Below, piece by piece: positions 25,109 to 31,606 of a DNA stretch of 64,000 bases. The stretch is from Streptomyces sp. cg36 (lineage in GTDB: Bacteria; Actinomycetota; Actinomycetes; Streptomycetales; Streptomycetaceae). A program made the translations under genes and the position numbers. Position 1 is the stretch's first letter. Each line of letters starts with the position of its first letter. The notes beneath the pieces were generated by a model. The model saw nothing but the letters and a program-made list of their open reading frames with translations. It searched no databases and was not told the origin of the DNA. The stretch is taken from assembly GCF_041080675.1 (NCBI RefSeq), contig NZ_CP163520.1, positions 7,097,501 through 7,161,500 on the forward strand. The letters run 5' to 3'.

Positions 25109-25909
25109 ATGGGCGGCACCGAACACCTCGACCTCCGGCGCGAAGGCGCCACACTCGTCCTCACCCTGAACCGGCCGCAGGCCAGGAACGCGCTCTCGCT
25201 GTCCATGCTGGTCGGCCTCCACGACGGCTGGCTGGAGGCGGACGCCGACGACACCGTCCGCTCGATCGTCCTGACCGGCGCGGGCGGCGCGTTCTGCGCG
25301 GGCATGGACCTCAAGGCCCTGGCGGGCGGCGGCATGGCGGGCGAGGAGCACCGGGACCGGCTCAAGGCCGACCCGGACCTGCACTGGAAGGCGATGCTCC
25401 GCCACCACCGCCCCCGCAAACCCGTGATCGCGGCCGTCGAGGGCGTCTGTGTGGCGGGCGGCACCGAGATCCTCCAGGGGACCGATATCCGCGTCGCGGG
25501 CGAGAGCGCCACCTTCGGCCTCTTCGAGGTGCGGCGCGGACTCTTCCCCATCGGCGGCTCCACCGTCCGCCTCCAGCGCCAGATCCCGCGCACCCACGCC
25601 CTGGAGATGCTGCTCACCGGACGGCCCTACACCGCCGCCGAGGCGCACTCCATCGGGCTGATCGGGCACGTCGTGCCCGACGGCACCGCCCTGGAGCGGG
25701 CCCTGGCGGTCGCCGAGCAGATCAACGCCTGCGGCCCGCTCGCCGTCGAGGCGGTCAAGGCGTCGGTGTACGAGACGGCGGAGCTGACCGAGACCGACGG
25801 CCTCGCCGCCGAACTCGCGCGCGGCTGGCCGGTGTTCGACACCGCCGACGCCAAGGAAGGCGCCCGCGCCTTCGCCGAGAAGCGCCCGCCCGTCTACCGG
25901 CGCGCCTGA
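25109..25909 (+). CDS. EchA19-like enoyl-CoA hydratase (crotonase family)
   Basis: 266 residues from the ATG at 25109 (GGAAAGGCAGG upstream), a length typical of EchA19. Crotonase fold: LNRPQARNALS near residue 21, oxyanion hole GAGGAFCAGMDLKAL, and VCVAGGTEILQGTDIRVAGESATFGLFEVRRGLFPIGGST. The glutamates expected for hydration appear shifted relative to mitochondrial crotonase but fit the EchA19 subgroup. It would hydrate the double bond made by an acyl-CoA dehydrogenase in a side-chain beta-oxidation round. First gene of a tight four-gene operon (gaps 12, -1 and -4 bases) behind a KstR-type box. Confidence 0.88.
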   Translation: MGGTEHLDLRREGATLVLTLNRPQARNALSLSMLVGLHDGWLEADADDTVRSIVLTGAGGAFCAGMDLKALAGGGMAGEEHRDRLKADPDLHWKAMLRHHRPRKPVIAAVEGVCVAGGTEILQGTDIRVAGESATFGLFEVRRGLFPIGGSTVRLQRQIPRTHALEMLLTGRPYTAAEAHSIGLIGHVVPDGTALERALAVAEQINACGPLAVEAVKASVYETAELTETDGLAAELARGWPVFDTADAKEGARAFAEKRPPVYRRA

Positions 25910-25921
25910 CAAGGAGCCCCG

Positions 25922-26869
25922 ATGCCCGAGATCCTCAGCGCCCCCCTGGTGGTCGAATTCCCCTTCACCCGCTCCCTCGGCCCCGTGCAGAGCGCCTTCC
26001 TGACCGGCCTGCGCGAACGGACCGTCCTGGGAGTGCGGACCACCGACGGCCGGACCCTGGTGCCGCCCGTCGAATACGACCCGGTCACCGCCGACGAACT
26101 GCGCGACCTCGTCCAAGTCGACCCGACCGGCACCGTCACCACCTGGGCCTGGAACCCCTCGCCCCGCCGGGGCCAGCCCCTCGACCGCCCCTTCGCCTGG
26201 GTCCTGGTGCGGCTCGACGGCGCCGACACCGCCCTGCTGCACGCCCTGGACGCACCGGACCCGGAGGCCGTGCGCACCGGGATGCGGGTCCGGGTGCGCT
26301 GGGCCGCCGAACGGACCGGCGCCATCACCGACATCGCCTGCTTCGAGCCGTACGAGGGCGGGCCCGGCGAGCGGACCGGCGCCCCGCACGGGGGCGTGTT
26401 CACCGATCCGGTCACCTCGATCCTCGCCCCGGCCCGCCTCGACTACACCTACGGCCCCGGCCGCGCCCAGACCCGCTACCTCGAAGCCCTGGCCGAGCGC
26501 AGGACCGTCGGCGAGCGCTGCCCCTCGTGCCGCAAGGTCTACGTCCCGCCGCGCGGCGCCTGCCCCACCTGCGGGGTCGCCACCGACGAACGGGTGGAGG
26601 TGGGCCCGGCCGGCACGGTCACCACCTTCTGCATCGTCAACATCAAGGCCAAGAACCTGGACATCGAAGTGCCCTACGTCTACGCGCACATCGCCCTGGA
26701 CGGCGCCGACCTGGCCCTGCACGGCCGGATCGGCGGCATCCCGTACGACCAGGTGCGGATGGGTCTGCGGGTCGAACCGGTGTGGAGCGAGGACGGCCGC
26801 CACCCCGACCACTACCGGCCCACGGGCGAGCCCGACGCCGACTACGACACGTACAAGGAGCTGATCTGA
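25922..26869 (+). CDS. DUF35 OB-fold/zinc-ribbon protein (Rv3521-like), two DUF35 units
   Basis: 315 residues with AAGGAG before the ATG. Two DUF35-type units: an N-terminal OB-like half without a complete zinc ribbon (about 1-150) and a C-terminal half with a rubredoxin-like zinc ribbon (CPSC-x9-CPTC near residues 201-218) followed by an OB fold (GPAGTVTTFCIVNIKAKNLDIEVPYVYAHIALDG). DUF35 proteins partner thiolase-like Ltp proteins; in ChsH2-Ltp2 of cholesterol catabolism the pair forms a retro-aldolase. Matching order and size to M. tuberculosis Rv3521 upstream of ltp4-ltp3 suggests the same complex here. Its stop overlaps the next ATG by one base. Confidence 0.88.
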   Translation: MPEILSAPLVVEFPFTRSLGPVQSAFLTGLRERTVLGVRTTDGRTLVPPVEYDPVTADELRDLVQVDPTGTVTTWAWNPSPRRGQPLDRPFAWVLVRLDGADTALLHALDAPDPEAVRTGMRVRVRWAAERTGAITDIACFEPYEGGPGERTGAPHGGVFTDPVTSILAPARLDYTYGPGRAQTRYLEALAERRTVGERCPSCRKVYVPPRGACPTCGVATDERVEVGPAGTVTTFCIVNIKAKNLDIEVPYVYAHIALDGADLALHGRIGGIPYDQVRMGLRVEPVWSEDGRHPDHYRPTGEPDADYDTYKELI

Positions 26870-27924
26870 TGGATCCGGCCAGGGACGTCGCCGTCGTCGC
26901 CTTCGCGCAGACCGACCACCGGCGCCGCACGGACGAACTCTCCGAGGTCGAACTGCTGATGCCGGTCCTGCACGAGGTCCTGGACCGGACCGGGCTGCGG
27001 ACCGGTGACATCGGCTTCACCTGCTCGGGCTCCTCGGACTATCTCGCCGGCCGCGCCTTCTCGTTCACCATGGCGCTCGACGGGGTGGGCGCCTGGCCGC
27101 CGATCGCCGAGTCGCACGTGGAGACGGACGGCGCCTGGGCGCTCTACGAGGCGTGGGTGAAGCTGCTCACCGGCGAGGCGGACACCGCGCTCGTCTACTC
27201 CTACGGCAAGTCCTCGCCCGGCGACCTGCGTTCCGTACTGACCCGGCAGCTCGACCCGTACTACGTGGCGCCCCTGTGGCCCGACTCGGTGGCGCTGGCC
27301 GCCCTCCAGGCGCGGGCGCTGATCGACGCGGGCGACACCGACGAGCCGGAGCTGGCGCGCATCGCGGCCCGCAGCCGCGAGTCCGCCCGCGCCAACCCGC
27401 ACGCCCAGCTGCCCGGCGCCCGGGACCCGGGCGAGTACGTGGTGGGCCCGCTGCGCACCGGCGACTGCCCGCCGGTCGGGGACGGGGCCGCCGCCGTCGT
27501 CCTGGCCGCCGGGGACACGGCCCGGCGGCTGTGCGCGCGGCCCGCCTGGATCCGGGGCATCGACCACCGCGTGGAGCCGCACGGCCTGGGCGTGCGCGAC
27601 CTCACCGACTCGCCCTCCACCCGGCTCGCGGCCGAGCGGGCGGGAGCCTTCGAACGCCCCGTGGACACGGCCGAGTTGCACGCGCCCTTCAGCTCGCAGG
27701 AGGTCGTCCTGCGCAAGGCCCTGAAGCTCGGGGAGGCGGTGCGCGTCAACCCGTCCGGGGGCGCGCTGGCCGCCAACCCCATGATGGCCGCCGGGCTGAT
27801 CCGCATCGGCGAGGCGGCTGCCCGCATCCACCGGGGCGAGTCCGACCGGGCGCTGGCCCACGCCACCTCCGGGCCGTGCCTCCAGCAGAACCTCGTCGCC
27901 GTCCTGGAGGGGGAGCCGTCATGA
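26869..27924 (+). CDS. Ltp4-like thiolase-fold lipid-transfer protein
   Basis: 351 residues from the ATG at 26869, which shares its A with the preceding stop. Thiolase superfamily of the SCP-x/Ltp type: RDVAVVAFAQTDHRR at the N-terminus, SGSSDYLAGRAF where thiolases have the nucleophilic Cys region (no Cys here), VGDGAAAVVLAAGD, and RVNPSGGALAANPMMAAGLIRIGEAA near the C-terminus. Missing the first catalytic Cys argues against simple thiolysis and for a non-classical or structural/aldolase role with the DUF35 partner. Length and order match Ltp4 (Rv3522). Translationally coupled on both sides (TGATG and ATGA). Confidence 0.87.
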   Translation: MDPARDVAVVAFAQTDHRRRTDELSEVELLMPVLHEVLDRTGLRTGDIGFTCSGSSDYLAGRAFSFTMALDGVGAWPPIAESHVETDGAWALYEAWVKLLTGEADTALVYSYGKSSPGDLRSVLTRQLDPYYVAPLWPDSVALAALQARALIDAGDTDEPELARIAARSRESARANPHAQLPGARDPGEYVVGPLRTGDCPPVGDGAAAVVLAAGDTARRLCARPAWIRGIDHRVEPHGLGVRDLTDSPSTRLAAERAGAFERPVDTAELHAPFSSQEVVLRKALKLGEAVRVNPSGGALAANPMMAAGLIRIGEAAARIHRGESDRALAHATSGPCLQQNLVAVLEGEPS

Positions 27925-29099
27925 GCGCGGCCGTCAACAAGGAGCCGGTGGCCGTCGTCGGCGTCGGCCAGACCAAGCACGTGGCCGCCCGCCACGACGT
28001 CTCCATCGCGGGGCTGGTCCGCGAGGCCGCCCAACGCGCGCTGGCGGACGCCGAGTTGGGCTGGGCCGACATCGACGCGGTGGTCATCGGCAAGGCGCCC
28101 GACTTCTTCGAGGGCGTGATGATGCCGGAGCTCTATCTGGCGGACGCGCTCGGCGCGGTCGGCAAACCGCTGCTGCGGGTGCACACGGCGGGCTCGGTCG
28201 GCGGCTCCACCGCACTGGTCGCGGCGAACCTGGTGGCCGCCCGGGTCCACCGCACCGTACTGACGCTGGCCTTCGAGAAGCAGTCCGAGTCCAACGCCAT
28301 GTGGGGCCTGTCCCTGCCGATCCCCTTCCAGCAGCCGCTGCTCGCGGGCGCCGGAGGGTTCTTCGCGCCGCACGTGCGCGCGTACATCCGGCGCACCGGG
28401 GCGCCCGCCGGGGTCGGCTCGCTGGTCGCCTACAAGGACCGGCGCAACGCGCTGAAGAACCCGTACGCGCATCTGCACGAGAAGGACATCACCCTGGAGA
28501 AGGTGCGGTCCTCGCCGATGCTCTGGGACCCCATCCGCTACTCGGAGACCTGCCCGTCCTCGGACGGGGCGTGCGCGATGGTCCTCACCGACCGTACGGG
28601 CGCGGCCCGTTCCCCGCATCCGCCCGCCTGGGTGCGGGGCGGGGCGATGCGCAGCGAGCCCACCCTCTTCGCCGGCAAGGACTTCGTCTCGCCCCGGGCC
28701 GGGAAGGACTGCGCCGCCGACGTCTACCGCCAGGCCGGCATCACCGACCCGCGCCGCGAGATCGACGCGGTGGAGATGTACGTGCCGTTCTCCTGGTACG
28801 AGCCGATGTGGCTGGAGAACCTGGGGTTCGCGGCCGAGGGCGAGGGCTGGAAGCTCACCGAGTCGGGGGTCACCGAGCTGGACGGCGATCTCCCGGTGAA
28901 CCCCTCGGGCGGGGTCCTGTCCACCAACCCCATCGGCGCCTCCGGCATGATCCGCTTCGCCGAGGCCGCGCTGCAGGTGCGGGGCCGGGCCGGTGAGCAC
29001 CAGGTCGACGGGGCGCGCACGGCACTGGGGCACGCCTACGGCGGCGGGGCGCAGTTCTTCGCGATGTGGCTGGTCGGCGCCCGGCCGCCGAGCCGGTAG
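27921..29099 (+). CDS. Ltp3-like thiolase-fold lipid-transfer protein
   Basis: 392 residues from the ATG at 27921, overlapping the previous stop (ATGA). SCP-x/Ltp thiolase family: VAVVGVGQTKHVAARHDVSIAGLVREAAQRAL, DIDAVVIGKAPDFFEGVMMPELYLADALG, HTAGSVGGSTALVAANLVAA at the usual nucleophile position (HTAGSVGG carries Ser/Gly, no Cys), SETCPSSDGACAMVL and NPSGGVLSTNPIGASGMIRFAEAALQVRG with the conserved GHAYGGGAQFFAMW end. With the preceding Ltp4-like and DUF35 proteins it likely forms a heteromeric complex acting on a CoA thioester. Last gene of the operon; a 7-bp stem hairpin follows at once. Confidence 0.88.
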   Translation: MSAAVNKEPVAVVGVGQTKHVAARHDVSIAGLVREAAQRALADAELGWADIDAVVIGKAPDFFEGVMMPELYLADALGAVGKPLLRVHTAGSVGGSTALVAANLVAARVHRTVLTLAFEKQSESNAMWGLSLPIPFQQPLLAGAGGFFAPHVRAYIRRTGAPAGVGSLVAYKDRRNALKNPYAHLHEKDITLEKVRSSPMLWDPIRYSETCPSSDGACAMVLTDRTGAARSPHPPAWVRGGAMRSEPTLFAGKDFVSPRAGKDCAADVYRQAGITDPRREIDAVEMYVPFSWYEPMWLENLGFAAEGEGWKLTESGVTELDGDLPVNPSGGVLSTNPIGASGMIRFAEAALQVRGRAGEHQVDGARTALGHAYGGGAQFFAMWLVGARPPSR

Positions 29100-29116
29100 C
29101 CGGGGCGGGGCCCCGG
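29100..29116 (+). terminator. Hairpin directly after the ltp3-like stop
   Basis: Arms CCGGGGC and GCCCCGG around GGG, starting at the base after the stop codon. Confidence 0.5.
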
Positions 29117-29238
29117 TTCCCCGTACCCGGGTGGGTGGGGCCGCGGGCGGGCCGGGGTACTCCTTCCGTGGCCTGTCCGGGACCGGACGCGATCGCTAGT
29201 CTGGCCCCGGACGACAGGGAAACGGGAGGAGCAGGGAC

Positions 29239-29478
29239 GTGAGCGAGAGCACCACCCAGCAGACCCTCGTGGGTTGGGACAAGCCGGAGCTCGATCTCAG
29301 CAACGCGGACTGGAGGTCGAGCAGCCAGGGGACGGGAGACGTGCAGATCGCGTTCGTGGAGGGGTTCATCGCCATGCGCAACGGCGGACGCCCCGGAAGT
29401 CCGTCGCTGATCTTCAACCCGGCCGAGTGGCGCGCCTTCGTGCTCAACGCGCGCGACGGCGAGTTCGACCTCACCTGA
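29239..29478 (+). CDS. DUF397 domain protein
   Basis: 79 residues from a GTG at 29239 with GGGAGGAG upstream. DUF397 pattern: LDLSNADWRSSSQGTGDVQIAFVEGFIAMRNG, then SPSLIFNPAEWRAFVLNARDGEFDL. Such proteins, abundant in Streptomyces, normally stand next to an XRE/helix-turn-helix partner (BldB/WhiJ-type pairs) and are thought to modulate it. Here no XRE gene is adjacent, so it is an orphan. A 9-bp stem hairpin (29494-29516) follows, so it is probably monocistronic. Confidence 0.85.
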   Translation: MSESTTQQTLVGWDKPELDLSNADWRSSSQGTGDVQIAFVEGFIAMRNGGRPGSPSLIFNPAEWRAFVLNARDGEFDLT

Positions 29479-29493
29479 GCCCGGCGTCCCGCA

Positions 29494-29516
29494 CCCCGGC
29501 GGTACGGCCGCCGGGG
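29494..29516 (+). terminator. Terminator of the DUF397 gene
   Basis: Perfect nine-base arms CCCCGGCGG and CCGCCGGGG with loop TACGG, 15 bases after the stop. Confidence 0.7.
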
Positions 29517-29605
29517 GCGGGGCCGTGCCGCGTACCGGACGGCGGCGCTGCGGGCCGGAGCTGCCCCCGGTCGGAGCGGTACGGGACCGGGCGGGCCGAG
29601 CCGCG

Positions 29606-29636
29606 GCTAACGCCTACCGGCGTGGTTACCATTAGC
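29606..29636 (+). promoter_or_regulatory. Imperfect palindrome at the CGNR regulator start
   Basis: GCTAA (29606-29610) and TTAGC (29632-29636) flank CGCC-TACC-GGCG, ending two bases before the ATG. The thirteen-base half sites match at 9 positions. Location suggests autoregulation by the CGNR protein; inferred only. Confidence 0.4.
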
Positions 29637-29638
29637 GC

Positions 29639-30229
29639 ATGGCCGACCACCGCCTCGTACTCGACCTCGCGCTCACCCTCCGCCACGACGGCCGGGGCGG
29701 AGTCGCCGACGACCTCGGCTCGCCCGAGGCGCTCACGGCATGGGTGCGCGAGCGTACGGACCTGCCCCCGGCCGTGGCCGGCTTCACCGCCGACGCCGCC
29801 GCGCTGCGCACCGTCCGCGAGCTGCGCGCGGCCGTGCGCGCCCTGTTCGCGCGCGCCGTGCGCCCGGACCCGCCGAGCCCGGCCGACGCCCAGCGGCTGC
29901 TCCCGTTCGCCGACGCGCTGGCCCAGGTCAACTCGGCGGCGGCGGCCGTCCCCTGCGTACCGGGCCTGGAGTGGTCCGAGGGCGACCAGCCGCGAGCGGT
30001 CGACCGGGCGGAGTCGGCCGATGCCGTCACGGCCCTGTGCGCCGCCCTCGCCCGCGCCGCCGTCGCCTTCCTCGCCGGGCCCGACCGCGCCCGGCTGCGG
30101 GCCTGCCACGCACCCCGCTGCGTGCGCTACTTCCTCAAGGAGCACCCGCGCCAGGAGTGGTGCGGGCCCTCCTGCGGCAACCGCGCCCGGGTCGCCCGCC
30201 ACCAGCGGCGCCACCGCGCCCCCGCCTGA
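29639..30229 (+). CDS. CGNR zinc-finger (ABATE domain) putative regulator
   Basis: 196 residues. The N-terminal ABATE-type domain (LVLDLALTLRHDG, then FTADAAALRTVRELRAAVRALF) is followed by the C-terminal CGNR treble-clef finger: C-x4-C (ACHAPRC) and WCGPSCGNRARVARHQRRHR, which carries the name motif. Proteins of this class are taken to be stress-related transcription regulators that bind DNA through the finger. No ribosome site precedes the ATG at 29639 and a palindrome ends two bases before it, so a leaderless, self-repressed transcript is possible. A GTG further in frame is less attractive. Confidence 0.87.
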   Translation: MADHRLVLDLALTLRHDGRGGVADDLGSPEALTAWVRERTDLPPAVAGFTADAAALRTVRELRAAVRALFARAVRPDPPSPADAQRLLPFADALAQVNSAAAAVPCVPGLEWSEGDQPRAVDRAESADAVTALCAALARAAVAFLAGPDRARLRACHAPRCVRYFLKEHPRQEWCGPSCGNRARVARHQRRHRAPA

Positions 30230-30294
30230 GCCACCCCCGCCCGGCGCCGGGGCGCGCGGGCAGGGGTTCACCGACGGGCCCCCGGGGCGGGCGC

Positions 30295-31356
30295 TCAGGC
30301 TTCCAGGGCCCGGGGCTCGTCGAAGAGGTGCGCCCAGGGCCGCTGCCCGCGCGTCACCGCCTGCACCCCGGTCTCGTTGTACCGCGCCGTCGTGCGCGAC
30401 CACGCCAGGTTGCCGCTCATCAGTGCCCGCATCCCCGCCACGTAGTCGTCGACCCGGGCGCGCAGCTGGTCCGAGACGCCCGCGCCCGCGAGCGCGTCGG
30501 AGAGCTCGGCCGCCAGCGCCTGGAAGCGCTCCACCCGGGAGTTGGCCATCCGGGCCACCTCCCGGGCCGCCCGGGCCACCGACATCCCGGACCCCTTGTG
30601 CAGGATGATCACGCTGTTGTTGACGTCCCCGGCGGCCAGCTCCTTGTCGGCCGAGACGATGTCGTTCACGAAGATCACCACATCGGCGGTGATCCAGCGC
30701 ATTTCGGCCAACGGGCTGCCGCTGTGCAACTCGTGGGGCAGTGTGTACCGCCCGCACCGCTCGACCAGGTCGAGACAGGGCTGTACGCCTATGGAGTCGC
30801 GGCGCCCGCGCAGGAACCCGGGCAGCGAGGGCAGACCGGTGCGGGTGCGGTTCACCGCCTCCCAGTGATAGGCCGTCAGATAGTCCCGCCAGTGGTCGCG
30901 GAAGCGCTCGCGCCAGAGCATCGGGGTGCCCTCGCCGAGCCGCTGCCACAGCTCGGCGAGGGTGCCCGCCAGATGGTTGGTGGGGTCGCCGGGGGCCGGA
31001 CCCCGGTCGCTCATGGTGCGGAGCATGATGTCGATCTGCCGGGCCACCGCGTCGGGCTGCCGGCCGATCGGACCGTCGAACTGGTCGTCGAAGACGAAGA
31101 ACCAGGCGTTGAGGTCGGTGGCGAGGGCCAGGTCGGCGTCGCTGGCGTCCGGATAGAAGTACGCCATCAGCCGTTCGAGGCCCATCGCGTCGTACTCCTC
31201 CGTCGCGCGCTTGCCCGCCAGCATCCCGAACCGGTGAAGCCAGTCCAGCGTGTGCTGACGCGCCAGATCGTGGCGCGGATGGCAGCGGGCGGGGAACGGG
31301 ATGTCGACGAGGCCGGTGCGCGCCTCGGACAGCGGTGTGTCGGCTGGGAACGACAT
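30295..31356 (-). CDS. Class I terpene cyclase (sesquiterpene-type)
   Basis: 353 residues from the ATG at 31356 (AGAGGAGG upstream); an in-frame ATG at 31446 lacks such a site. Alpha-domain terpene synthase with both magnesium motifs: aspartate-rich DDQFD at residues 90-94 and the NSE triad NDIVSADKE at 231-239; the pyrophosphate sensor Arg (GRRDSIG, about 185) and terminal RY pair (TTARYNET) are also present, so the enzyme looks active. Size and motifs fit cyclisation of farnesyl diphosphate to a volatile sesquiterpene, but the product cannot be assigned; the DDQFD variant differs from geosmin (DDHFL) and 2-methylisoborneol enzymes. It has no adjacent P450 and is divergent from a LAL regulator. 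Confidence 0.92.
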   Translation of the reverse strand: MSFPADTPLSEARTGLVDIPFPARCHPRHDLARQHTLDWLHRFGMLAGKRATEEYDAMGLERLMAYFYPDASDADLALATDLNAWFFVFDDQFDGPIGRQPDAVARQIDIMLRTMSDRGPAPGDPTNHLAGTLAELWQRLGEGTPMLWRERFRDHWRDYLTAYHWEAVNRTRTGLPSLPGFLRGRRDSIGVQPCLDLVERCGRYTLPHELHSGSPLAEMRWITADVVIFVNDIVSADKELAAGDVNNSVIILHKGSGMSVARAAREVARMANSRVERFQALAAELSDALAGAGVSDQLRARVDDYVAGMRALMSGNLAWSRTTARYNETGVQAVTRGQRPWAHLFDEPRALEA

Positions 31357-31606
31357 CGCTCCGCCTCCTCTGTGCCGAAGGGTGAGCAGCCATGGGCGGA
31401 GCTGCTGTCCGGAGAGCTCATAGTGCGCCGGTGGCCCGAACGGCACAAGCCGCGTGAACGCCGGTACTTCGCGCCCCCTGAAAATCGGGTCAACAACGAG
31501 CAGATCCCGGTCAGTTAGTCAAGCCGACTTTGCAAGACGGTCACATCGGTGTCACGGTGCGTGTCCGAAAGCGTAGGCTCGGCCCTACTGTCAAAAGGGG
31601 ACGGTT

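Noticed and set aside
24832..26868. Plus-strand extension before the Ltp4-like start
   Set aside because: It runs through the echA19 and DUF35 genes in another frame; the TGATG overlap at 26867-26871 defines the real start.
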